Source of the DNA: Xestospongia bergquistia
Taxonomy: Eukaryota; Porifera; Demospongiae; Haplosclerida; Petrosiidae
DNA: 64,000 nucleotides
NCBI GenBank assembly: GCA_963965975.1
Contig: OZ014411.1
Location: 24,721,249 to 24,785,248 of the forward strand
Direction of reading: 5' to 3'
Shown: positions 21,101 through 31,481 of the stretch, one piece after another
Numbering within the stretch: the stretch's first letter is position 1
Layout of the letters: each line of letters starts with the position of its first letter
Program-made: the position numbers and the translations under genes
Notes under the pieces: model-generated
Databases searched by the model: none
What the model was told of the DNA's origin: nothing
Seen by the model: only the letters and a program-made list of their open reading frames with translations

Positions 21101-22343
21101 TTAATGTATTTCACCATATTCCTCTTCTTTTCTATTTAATGTCTCTTTTCAGTACTTTTCTATAATTACACACTCGTTAATTGTTGAGATACATCTCTTT
21201 GCCTTTGCTATACTGCCATGACACACAACAATATAGTATCAAGAAAAGTAATACTATTAAACTAATAATAGTGTAATACAACCAGTTATGACTAGGCATG
21301 GGACCAAGTACACTTGAAAGGACTTAAGTAAAGTACAAGTACTTTCAAAAATTTTTAATTACAAGTACAAGTACAAGCTCCAATAATGAAGATGTACTTA
21401 ATTACAAGTACAGGTACAAATGCTTCAACCAATAGGTATAATGAATTAAGAAGAGCTTGGTAGTCTTTGCTGCTTAGATACTGTTCAAACAATCATATGT
21501 CAAAAAGTATTATAATTATAGTACATTATTGCATCTTATAAGCATCAACTGTTTAAATCTATCATTGTTCAGTCTCGGTTTTTCCCCGCAATGCTGAACA
21601 GTGTCTCCAATGGTGAAGATGAAGAAGGTACTCCAAGAACTTCTTTGGCAAGCTTTGCAGGAGATGGATACTTTCTATGATTCTCTTTCTAATACTTGGC
21701 TGGATTTGTGTCCATGGAAACACAAGGAGCTACTATTTGTGTTTGAATGACTCTGGAAAGGAATGGTTTCAACCTCAGACTCAGGCATGAAGATAAATAA
21801 GGTTTTGTTCTTCTTTGAAGATGGTTCCAAACTTTCTTCAACATGAACTGAGTGGGGTTAACTTTGTCACTTTGATGAATAAGATTTAAAGGACTTAAAT
21901 GTACTTGAAAGTACTTACAAGTATTTAAGTACTTGCAAGTACATACCTGAATACAAGTGCAAGTACTGTGTAGAAATGAAGGAAGGACTTAAGTATAAGT
22001 ACAAGTACTTTCATAACTGTACTTATAGTGTTTAAGTACAAGTACTAACGTAGTTGGCCCCATGCTTGGTTATGACCCAATTCACTATTTACTGCAATGT
22101 TTAATGATACATACTTTATACTCAATTGACTATATAATTTTTCCAATTAATAGACCTTGCATATGATAAGGTGCCTGTGCAATGATGAATTCATAAATAG
22201 TTAAAATAAAAAATCAGAAATTCTATTAAGAATTTGAGGCAGAATTAACAACTCGTATGGTAAAGGCTCTCTATTTTAAAAAATACACAGAATATGACCT
22301 GCAATAGTTAAGAAATACTGGCTAAAAAGGGACTTAGACCAAT
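21101..22343 (-). pseudogene. POT transporter 3' fragment, split by a hAT-type element
   Basis: 21,101-21,292 matches the last 60 or so codons of the POT genes and 22,069-22,343 matches the preceding 90 or so codons; the two parts are separated by a 776-bp transposon. The reading frame has small indels and stops. The match ends abruptly at 22,343, so the first two-thirds of the gene is absent. Identical fragments occur in units 2 and 4, and a version without the transposon lies at 49,522-49,795. Confidence 0.85.
21293..22068. mobile_element. hAT-derived nonautonomous element, unit 1 copy
   Basis: The element is flanked by GTTATGAC at 21,285-21,292 and 22,069-22,076, an 8-bp target duplication typical of hAT. 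Ends are inverted: TAGGCATGGGACCAA and, on the other strand, CAAGCATGGGGCCAA. Near both ends it is packed with AAGTACAAGTACTTAAGT-type words. The middle keeps a minus-strand relic of the hAT dimerisation region (SSSPLETLFSIAG, about 21,575-21,650), so it is an internally deleted copy of an autonomous hAT. Copies at 33,978 and 61,081 arose by segmental duplication, not transposition, because they share the same site. Confidence 0.85.
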
Positions 22344-23346
22344 ATGTATGCTACCAAGATATTGCTCAATAAACAAAGCAAAAAACCAGTAATATTTAGC
22401 AGAGGTATGCTAGTTGAAAACATATATACATATATATATGTGTGTGTGTGTGTGTGTATGTATGTAGCAAAATGGTGTATAGAATTTTGCCAGACTTTTC
22501 TACCAAAGTACTATAGAGTATATAATTGGTCATTATAATGCTAGAAAACTCTTGTTAAAATTACTAAGATAACCCAAAGATATGTGTATAGATATATAGC
22601 AATGAATTAGAAGTAATATTAATGTATGTTGACATAGAGAACAATAAAAGTTGTTGTACATGTATCCTGTAAAACAAACTACTAGAATGGGAAATAGTTT
22701 CAACAAATATTAAATGTCATTTTAACAATGGATAGCAATAGATTATTGCTGTTGTGACTTTTAAAATTATTAAGATAATATTGTCTAACAGAAAATAGGG
22801 AATTTATATACAGAGTACTTTAGAAAAGGTACCTTATATAGAGGGAAGGTAAATGGTCAAGAGCCATGGCCTATATAAAGGGAGGTAATATGTTCTTTAA
22901 TTAATATAAATAGATACTCATTTATTCAATAACTGTCTCCTATATATTGTCATATAACACAATAATAAAATAATTGATAGTTTATTTGCAGCTAGCTATG
23001 ACCATATCTGTGTTATAAAAATTGTTGCTTTAAGCTAAATAAACTATAAAGATATGTAAGATAACAGCTAGTACAATAACAATAATAAACATTGTCTTTA
23101 CAGTTTAGTCTATACATTACATATATGCTGCTTGTTATTTTGTTAGCTATACTTTCATTGTGTGTATTATTGATTAATTGTAATTATTACTTTTTACGAA
23201 AATTGTAGTTAACAAAACAATAGATATACAAAAGGAGACAAACAATAAATTTGTTTACATAAAGTTTCTATATTAGTACAATAAAATTGTATACAATTAC
23301 ATGTGTGTTTAATGTGGTATTTTGGAAGCAAAAAAGTACATAGTTG
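22344..23346. other. Intergenic DNA with TA/TG microsatellite
   Basis: A (TA)n(TG)n microsatellite lies at 22,421-22,465. The remaining sequence is AT-rich and shared by units 1, 2, 3 and 4 (unit 3 version 49,797-50,838). No gene is seen. The last 200 bp are the common POT 3' flank. Confidence 0.6.
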
Positions 23347-25023
23347 TTAATACATTTCAATATATTCTACTTCTTTTATCTCTTCTTTTCTATTTAATGT
23401 CCTCTCCCAGTACTCTTCTATAATGACACGCTCATTAATTGTTGATGATTCATCTCTTTGTCTTTGCCTATACTGCCATGACACAAAACAATATAGTAGC
23501 AAGGAAAGTAACACTATTAAACTCTAAATAGTATAATACAACCAGTCATGACCCAATTCACTACTTAAGGCAATGGTTAATGATACAAATTTTATACTCA
23601 ATTGACTATATAATATTCCAATTAATAGACCTTGCATATGATAAGGTGCCTGTGCAATGATGAATTCAAAAATAGTTAAGAACAAAAAAACAGATATTCC
23701 ATTAAGGATTTGAGGTAGAATTAACAACTCGTATGGTAAAGGCTGTTCTATTTCCAAAAATACACAGAATATGACCTGCAATAGTGAAGAAATACTGGAT
23801 AAAAAGAGACTTAGACCAACACGCTTCAGCATTTTTGGTAACTTGTGAGAACAAAATGGAAAAATTACAAATTGAAGACACAGTATACCAACAACAATAA
23901 TCAAAACACTTATTGAGGTAGGGAAAACTAACACTATACTTTCCATTAAATTAAGACTGATCTTAGTAGCATTTGTATCAATTGTCATATTGAATACTTT
24001 AATATACTCACGAGCTATTCCTGCTGTAGAGTCATTGAAGTTATAACCAACTAAAGACAACAAGATAAGTAAAATGTTTTTAAAACTCCTCACATCTTCC
24101 ACTTGATCAGTTGTAAATGGTCCTCCATATCTCTCTTTAGCTCGGTCTAACATTCCTGGAGGAGCTTCTCCATAAGTGAAAGCACTGCGTTGTAAAGGTC
24201 TCTTGTATTTAATAGCATATTTGAAGATGTTATAAATCTGTTTGGCAGGATTAACTGTAGGTGGTGGCTCAATTATAATATGTTGTTTTATAAAACAAAG
24301 CATAAGAAAACCAGCTACAGTTGTTAATATTGCAAAGATGTTTAGAACTAATGTTATTATTGTTATATCTACTAACTGTCCTAAAGTTATCATAATTATC
24401 ATAATGAGAGCACCAATAAATGATGGTAGATAGATTGTAAGGTTATGCCAATAAATGTAATATCTTAATTGAATTGATGAAGCAAACAGTAATTGGTCAG
24501 TACCAAGTTGAATAATGTTTGATTGAAACAAAGCCAATCCAAAGTAAACAGGCAAGTAAGATGCATATAAAAGTAGTGTCATATCACTATTATTATGATA
24601 ATAAACAAGAGGCCAAATAATGGTATTTATTGCAGTACCAATTGCTATAAGAATAGTTCCAACATGCACTACTCGATATCGAATAAACTTATCACCAAGA
24701 AGAGCCAGAAATGGATAGAGAAGAAAATAACAAAATATTGGTGTAGTTTTAATATCTGCAACCTTGGCATAAAGAATATTAAATATCATTGTGTGAGGCA
24801 TCAATAGAGATATGAACATCAAGAAATTAAATGTTAAAATCAAATAACTACCTTTAGAAAGACTAAAAGTCTTGTCACAATATTTCCTGAATCTTTGCAT
24901 TCTCATTGGTCTACGAACTGAACTGATGTCTAGTGATAAATTGCTTTCACTGTCCCCTTCACGAGATGAGAAACTGGAAGGTCTACAACCAGAGATAAGT
25001 GGTAAAGAATTTGCCATCTTCAA
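23347..25023 (-). pseudogene. SLC15-like POT transporter with internal stop (POT C)
   Basis: The frame opens at 25,023 and matches POT B and F throughout, but codon 500, AAG (Lys) in the intact paralogues, is TAG here (23,524-23,526). The open part is 499 codons. The remaining 58 codons downstream are still in frame and encode the normal C-terminal tail ending at 23,347. Truncation removes the last membrane segment and the charged tail. All upstream POT signatures are present (LGTDQLLFASS, YGGPFTTDQVEDV). The same stop is in POT E and H. It may be a young pseudogene, make a shortened protein, or be read through; the sequence alone cannot decide. It differs from POT E at only two residues. Confidence 0.8.
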
Positions 25024-25651
25024 TATTTAATTGTGAGTGAGTCAAACACACGTCGGGGAATATCTAATATCTGGACCGCGCATAGAACTGGATCGTGGGC
25101 TGGACAATTAGCTACAAAGAATCACACAATGAAAATTAGTATTTCGACAGTATCTATATTGCAGACGCGTGACCATGACTGACAGTAGAACCTTATTTCG
25201 TATTTTTTTCACTTCAAATTTCACACAACATTCTATCATATCTTACTGAAGTACATAAGGAGTACCTAAAGTAGTTATAATGTAGCTTACTATTGTCATA
25301 GTTTATGAATAAAAATTCTTTCAAGTATTTAGTCATTTAATCCTGTATGAGTAGCAGCTAGTATCAGTTCTATAAGCGTTTGTTCATTCTTAATTAGCTA
25401 TAGATACATGCTATTTTAAGATTCACTGTATAGCAGTACATTTAAGACGTGATATACACTTATTAATAAGTGTATATATCTAATCTAAAAATTAAGTGAA
25501 CCATAGGAATGATTTATCATTAAAATGTCAGCATTTCTGGTCATGGTCAAGTTACATGCAGGAAGATCAGTCAATGTAGATTTTGCCATATATTGATTGA
25601 TGTATACTATTCACTCTATGTCTTCTAACTCATTAGTACTGTTGCTATTAA
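25024..25651. promoter_or_regulatory. POT C upstream region
   Basis: This is the upstream flank shared with POT E and, more distantly, F. It contains GACGCGTGACCATG near 25,164, in the position where POT B/D/G have CACGTGGTCA. It is followed by ACTGACAGTAGAACC and TTTCGTATTTTTTTCACTTC, which are also kept upstream of the other POT genes. An inverted pair ATACACTTATTAATAAGTGTAT lies at about 25,453-25,475. No coding region. Confidence 0.3.
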
Positions 25652-25840
25652 TCAAATCACTACTTTCCACAGTGACAATATTGTTAAAACCAACTTCGGT
25701 AATAAAGATGATACTGAAGAAGTTTTGTTGATGGTAAACGAACTACAGACTCGTTTAATTTGTTCAATATTATCAGCTCCCGTATATGTTGCCTGAACAT
25801 TAACACCAGTACTACTGGCTGCCATTGTATTATCTGACAA
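25652..25840 (-). other. Coding-like stretch open on both strands, unit 1
   Basis: The minus frame (62 codons) starts MSDNTMAASSTGVNVQATY and is hydrophilic for 45 residues; a second minus frame overlaps it and reads FITEVGFNNIVTVES then DLINSNSTNELEDIE and stop. The plus strand also holds a convincing frame ending LLMVNELQTRLICSILSAP. All three look protein-like and none is recognised. The identical copy in unit 2 (38,331-38,519) is too young to show which frame is conserved. It may be an exon of an unknown gene or a relic. Confidence 0.3.
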
Positions 25841-27463
25841 GTTATCTCACAGTGATACTATAGTGTTACTGTCACTGACCAGAATAATAATCAACAAGTA
25901 ATCTTTAATATTGATAACAGACTAGAGGAATAAATTAGTAACAGACTGTAGGAGTGGACCTCATAGTAACAACAGTTGCTTTAATTAAGATAGTAATTCA
26001 AATTTACATTATCGCTATTTTAAACATACCCTCTTAGCTCTTGACTCCTCCTCCAATGATGAAATACTTAATAGGTGTTTAGGTCAATTACACTCCTTTA
26101 TATTTGTGTTCCACAGCTACCTACCTCATCTTGTCCTCATCATGATGCTATGCAATACAGAAAGTACAATAATGTCTCTAACAATGATAGTGTCATTGTT
26201 GTACTTGCTCCTACTACTACCACTACTATCACTGGAGCTACAGGGAAAATTTCAAATTACATAGTACGAAACATTATGATTTGCATGGTTATATTAATCA
26301 ATAAAAGTGTTTGCTGAGGAGGTATAGATACAGTTATGATGTTGCACAGTCCAACTAATAAAGTTATCTTGTTATGTACTAATATGTTTCTGTATTAATT
26401 AATAGAATTTGAAATGTTCTTTCTTCATATATTCATCATGTTTAATTTATACGAGTTAGACAACTACACTCAGATGATATGAGATCCATTTATAATATCA
26501 TTACATTTCTACTAAATAATCACTATTGCCATATTGAAAAACTATATAGGGAATGGAGAAAATGGAGGTCACCTACTAGTACTGATAAGAGTACAGACAT
26601 CAAATTCTACTTTGTAATTTCATATTCTGGTTTGAAGTTTTCCAAAAATATTTTTGTATCCATCGATGGAATATTTAACAACTAAAATCCTATACCCCAA
26701 CCATAACTGGAAACATGTCACTCCTTACTTACTGTCAATGAATACTGATTGCAGCATATTATGCTGCAATCAGTATTCATTGACAGAAAGTAGACTTTAA
26801 ATTTGCTTCCTACCCCTGAATAGTAATTTGTATTAATGTTTTATGGCACATAGGTATATATATAGCAGGTATAGTACAGTTATTAGTCTTTTGTTTACAT
26901 TTATTTAGAAGATTTAAATTTACAATAAGGGAAAAGCAAATACACTATAACCAAAGCAGAAGAAAAGCCAACTATCTATATAAAACAAAAGTATATGGTT
27001 CAAAACTGTGAAAAATAAAAACTCAAGATACTAGCAAAAAGTGAATGCTGTAGGAAAAACATCACCAAATTTTACTTCTACTAATCAGTGAGTTACATTA
27101 ACAACATTCCAGAAAAAAATTATAATTTGGCACCCTACCCATGCATGTATATCAGTAGTTCCTGCTGTCAGGTTCATGGGACTGTAATAACACTGATTAT
27201 ACACAAAGGACACAAAGATGATTAGGGGGATAAAGGAGCTATACTGCTAGATCATGGGTTAATGAGATCCTATTAGATAAAAATAGAGTCTACATTTGAT
27301 GAGGAATATTATCTTTTCACCATGTGCCTCATTTATAATATTTCATAACAAATTTGCTACAAATAATGCCTTTTACTCTCTTTTCCAGTAATGTTTCTAT
27401 GCTGTACCTTTTTAAATAATACGATGTATATAAGGCATGAACACAGGATGATTATAAGCACAA
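25841..27463. other. Unit 1 intergenic region with short open frames and a palindrome
   Basis: Contains a Thr-rich/hydrophobic open stretch at 26,075-26,317 (+), open in several frames, and a 68-codon frame at 26,479-26,685 (+) containing KLYREWRKWRSPTSTDK. Neither is recognised, and both are duplicated in unit 2. The palindrome at 26,732 is listed separately. From 26,870 the sequence is AT-rich with no gene seen. Confidence 0.4.
26732..26786. repeat. Perfect 27-bp-arm palindrome, unit 1 copy
   Basis: The arms CTGTCAATGAATACTGATTG-CAGCATA and its exact complement are separated by a single T. Pairing can be extended outward by about five more bases with mismatches. Such a structure would extrude as a cruciform or form a long hairpin in RNA. 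The same palindrome is at 39,411-39,465 with no change in the arms. Confidence 0.95.
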
Positions 27464-28100
27464 TTACACCTTGATGTTGTAAATGGTGATACATATAAAT
27501 ATGAACACATTCAGTTTGAATGATAACATTTTATTATGTACATATATTGTAATGGTTACACTCTTATAGAATTTAATATCTTCTTTAACGTTATAATAAG
27601 ATAGAAATTTTTCATATACAGATAGTTCTTTACACTTAACAATAATAAACCTCTTGAAATTATCGACTGCACAAACTTGGTTTACTGTATATATTATATT
27701 CATAGCAGTACAAGAAATCTACTAGAACTATATAACTTGATTGAGTAGCACCATTATATATCAAGACAAATTTATCCATAAATTCAAAGTAGGTCTTCAA
27801 TAAGATTGTATTATTCAAGTCATATTATTTATATTGTTCAAAAATTTATGTTTATTCTATGGACTCTCACAAACAGTGCATGCTGACAAAATCATTACCA
27901 GAATTGTGTTGCTTCATTTATAATATAGAGATTCTAGAAACACTCCAAATTCTATTAATATATAACTGTAAATAAAGATTAGTAGAACTACAATTATAAT
28001 ACAAGAAAAGTTGCATGAATGAAAACTTGAAGACTAAACTTGACCTTAGGAATGGTTAAAAGGAAAGAAAATCCTAAGCTTGTCCTATTAAAAGAGCTAA
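27464..28100. other. UBL-gene 3' flank joined to its 5' flank (gene deleted), unit 1/2 border
   Basis: 27,464-28,085 matches 43,080-43,650, the region downstream of the UBL gene. At about 28,090-28,098 it jumps directly to sequence matching 48,060 onward, upstream of the UBL start. The UBL gene itself is therefore missing here. Conserved stretches such as FEFMDKFVLIYNGA (minus strand, about 27,760) differ between copies mainly by conservative changes and could be part of a further gene, not recognised. Confidence 0.65.
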
Positions 28101-28202
28101 AGTTAAATTAAAGTGTACTTATGGCACAAAGGAGAGGTCAGATTAGAAGTGGGTATTGCTTTTATATAATAGTTGTATAATAATAGAAAATAAATGACCT
28201 TT

Positions 28203-28245
28203 TCACGCGTGGTCAGGTGTTCGAAGAACGTCTGGCCACGTGTGA
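28203..28245. promoter_or_regulatory. 43-bp imperfect palindrome upstream of the lost UBL gene
   Basis: TCACGCGTGGTCAG on the left faces CTGGCCACGTGTGA on the right, with an inner GTTC/GAAC pair. Almost every mismatch between the arms is a G-T or T-G pair, so as RNA the arms could pair almost completely. A shorter version with the same outer arms lies at 48,161-48,196, just upstream of the surviving UBL gene. Unit 4 keeps this copy at about 55,299-55,341. It could be a paired E-box-like binding site or a 5'UTR hairpin. Confidence 0.6.
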
Positions 28246-28609
28246 CTAATACATGACAAACATTTGAGCAGTATAAAAATCTATACACAGTAGCCATATA
28301 GTCTCATGAAACATAATAGTTTTTATGCTGCTGTGCTCTTGTTTCAAATGTTTGTACTAAAAATTTTCTTTATTTCAGGAATTGCTGCATGCTCTATAAT
28401 ACAGGTGCATGTAATTATTAACCCTAATTAAGCTTATTATACAACATACATTTGTGATTGGGTTATAACATTGTACATATATTGTTAAAATAATATCAAT
28501 ATTCTCTTTTTTGTAAATTAAGTAGGTACCACCTTATACCTTAAGAACTTTTGTGATAATTATTAACTAGCAATTATTTAATTTTTGTAGAGAACTTTTT
28601 ACTAAACTG

Positions 28610-28809
28610 ATGCCAACTACAACAGGTGCTAATCCTCTTGCTTCTTCAGAAGGCACTGGAGAAGAGAAACCAAAATTACGTCCTTGTTGTGCTTGTCCTG
28701 AAACTAAAAAAGCACGAGATGAATGTATTATAGAAGAAGAGAAGCCAATTGTACTGACCTAATTAAAGTTCATAAAGACTGTATGAGAAAACTTGGTTTT
28801 AAAGTATAG
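28610..28809 (+). pseudogene. COX17 pseudogene, unit 2
   Basis: The copy starts [20 protein letters not shown] and keeps the copper-binding CC pair and the first CX9C helix ([14 protein letters not shown]). A one-base deletion in the codons after IIE shifts the frame, giving EEKPIVLT and a stop. The second CX9C pair and the GFKV end are lost from the frame, though their DNA is still present. The upstream splice acceptor is intact, so a transcript may still be made. Confidence 0.95.
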
Positions 28810-29722
28810 GTTTTCCTAACTAATTAATTTATTATAATTCATAAATATACTAACTACTAAGTATGAAATTAGTATAATGACAATAGTACATGTGACTTTC
28901 ATTATATTTGTTAATACTGTATAGTTGATTATAAACAAGTTATTAACAAAAAACAATACTGACAGTAAACATATGTATATTGTATCTATGTATGGATATG
29001 ACTCATAATTTTAGTAAATATAAATTTAAAAAATCAAACCCACCATCTCAAGTTATTGCACAAACAGATGAGTAGTATTACCTTATGAACATTCATAGAA
29101 ATCCAGCCAACAGTATATTCATAACAGTTAATACATTATATTGATTCAATAATCTTTTAATATTTTAGCTGCATCAGCAACATAACAATTACTATTGTCA
29201 TTATAGTATTGATTTGAATTTTATAAAAGTTAAGTGAAACTGAGCTCTGTTCATGTACACTGATGCTGAAAATATTAGAACAGCACTTTTGATGCTCTCA
29301 TAGGATATGTTTCTCATAGAAATCGACTCTCAGTTGATGTGGCCTTTAGACAATCACATTTCTTTTACATAATACATGTATGTTTGTATCATCACCATTT
29401 AATATAATGATGAAATATAATCAATTCCAGTTTGTGCATCTCCGTATATAGTCCGTCCTTCTATAAATGACTGTGTAATCTTAGTACAATTTGTATTGAT
29501 TATGTGGTAATTAAAATATACATGTATGTCCACCAAAATAGTTTGTTTACTGTCATATCTAATGATATGTTATAATTAAATTGCAAACATCTTTGTTTTG
29601 ACTGATATCACATTAATGAATACAAAGAACAATAATCTAAATTGTTAGTATTTAATAATGACAGTGGACATTATACATCATGCTTAGATTTTTAAATGTT
29701 TTGTGTTGTGTTTTCAAATTAC
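28810..29722. other. COX17 3' flank and SRCR-gene intergenic DNA, unit 2
   Basis: 28,810-29,040 matches the 3' flank of the intact COX17. From 29,041 the sequence has no counterpart in unit 1, where it appears deleted. It is AT-rich with no gene seen up to the SRCR exon. Confidence 0.5.
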
Positions 29723-31100
29723 CTTGTGTAGATAACTGTAATTGTCTACAAATGACCACAGCATCTAATGTATTTCGACCAACGTACATCAGTAACAAGT
29801 CCCCATAAGCCATCATGACATACTTCAATTGTACCCTCAGAGTTAGTACTACCCTCAACTAATCTAAGTTGATCTTCAACACAATCTAAATGAGAATTGA
29901 TATTTTAATAAAGATTTTAGCTCAGAGTAAGTTTCAATTAATTGTAAACCAATTTAACAAATAAGGAGGTCAATGTACTGACATGAATAACTGAAAACAA
30001 ATATACCATTCTATTTACATTAAGTTTCTATAATATATTATTGCCTATACTTACCATCTGTACAAAGGACACCAATTATATTAGTGTTATAACATGTGAA
30101 ATGATGATAGGAAGATTTACTACATTCACTAAAACTCCTTTGCCATCCTCAACAGTTTAAATTAAACTAGAAAATTAGACCATCTCCACTATCATATTTG
30201 GCAACTTGTTGTTATATTGGGCTCTATAAGAAATCAAAACTTAAATCAGAGTAATACAATTGAAACTAACATGAGTTTGTGTAACCAAGTTGTTTGCATA
30301 CAACAAAGCATCTATTTTATTCCAACCAGTACCACATATAGTACCCCAAACACCATTGACACAAATCACAGTAAAATTGATTGGTTGATTTAACAAACAC
30401 ATGGTTAATACAAATTGCATGTGCAAAAAAAACAGTAGTGTATTAGTAATGAAAACAGTATTATGCTTACTTTTTGACAAAAATAAGTTTGCAATTGCAA
30501 CCTGTATAACCAAATAATAGTTAAGTCAACCAAATAGTTTTTACAGTGATATACCTCAACTCATTCTTCTTAACTAATACAATCATTGACAAGACATACT
30601 CCACCATCAACACAGCATTTTGCAACAAGAAAATAAAACTACCTTTGACCAAAACAATTATGAAGGCAAATCTTTAGAACTTTTCTTTTGCCAACTCTCA
30701 AGTAGTTTAGTGTATTAATACATACACAGACACATACATGTATATACATAATATGAATGGTACTGTGATTTTGATGAGCATAATAGGATATACTACTGTC
30801 ATAATACAGTAGGTTTTGCCACAGCTACTAAAACCAAAATTGTATGCTAAGATACATAGCAAAGCTGTTAAAGTATGCACTCCCTTATGCTCCACATGGA
30901 GGAATGTATACTTACCATTGTGTTGGTATGTCGTTATCATAAAATTTCACTTATAATGAAAGGAATGATTATAACAGTCAAAGCTGAGTTGTAACTTAAT
31001 TCAGTATATAACCAATCATGTATGTTTAGTGATCATCTTACCGTAACATCTTATAGCATATGGAGTTGTACAAGTAGTAGCACAGCTACTATTACTGATT
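29723..31100 (-). pseudogene. SRCR-domain gene remnant, unit 2
   Basis: Exons in order on the minus strand: a CTTSCTTPYAIRCYG-type stretch (about 31,100-31,040); a first SRCR half (about 30,385-30,271; VICVNGVWGTICGTGWNKID); the second half (30,223-30,055; WQRSFSEC, HHFTCYNTNIIGV) with in-frame stops before WQRSFSEC; and the first half of a second SRCR domain (29,885-29,723; EDQLRLVEGSTNSEGTIEVC, then after a one-base frame slip LDAVVICRQLQLSTQG). Splice sites (CTATAAG/AGCCC acceptor side, GTAAGTATAGG, GTAATTTG) are preserved. It encoded a secreted or membrane protein with at least two SRCR domains. Stops and the frame slip make it nonfunctional. The copy in unit 4 is the same. Confidence 0.75.
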
Positions 31101-31481
31101 GAAGAAAGACTATAGCTACTTAATGAAAATACAGTAGCATAATAACTGCAAGAAAAATAATAGAAAGTACAGTAATTGTGCTGGATACTCCAGGAATACT
31201 AGAAGTTGAGAAAATTTCTACAAAATCTTAGCCAATGTTGTCTTTACAGTTCAGTCAGTTTAGGCTATGTAAACATGTGTTTTTTGTTTATTATATTTTC
31301 ATAATGTGTATTATCAATCAATTTGAATTATTACTTTTTACAAAAAAATTATGGTTAAAACAATAGTTATACAAAAGGAGACAAACAATAAATCTGTTTA
31401 CATAAAGTTTCTAAATGTGTACAATAAAATTGTTAGCAATTATATGTGTGTTTAATGTGGTATTTTGGAAGTACATAGTTG
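31101..31481. other. POT D 3' flank
   Basis: This is the common POT 3' flank (TATACAAAAGGAGACAAACA block near 31,369). No gene is seen. Confidence 0.5.

Noticed and set aside
28103-28297. Minus-strand 64-codon frame repeated at 55,199-55,393
   Set aside because: It covers the UBL upstream flank and the palindrome. Identity between copies comes from recent duplication and there is no domain.
30707-30940. Minus-strand 77-codon frame, repeated at 57,810-58,043
   Set aside because: Lies inside an SRCR-gene intron, has no homology signal, and the copy is explained by segmental duplication.
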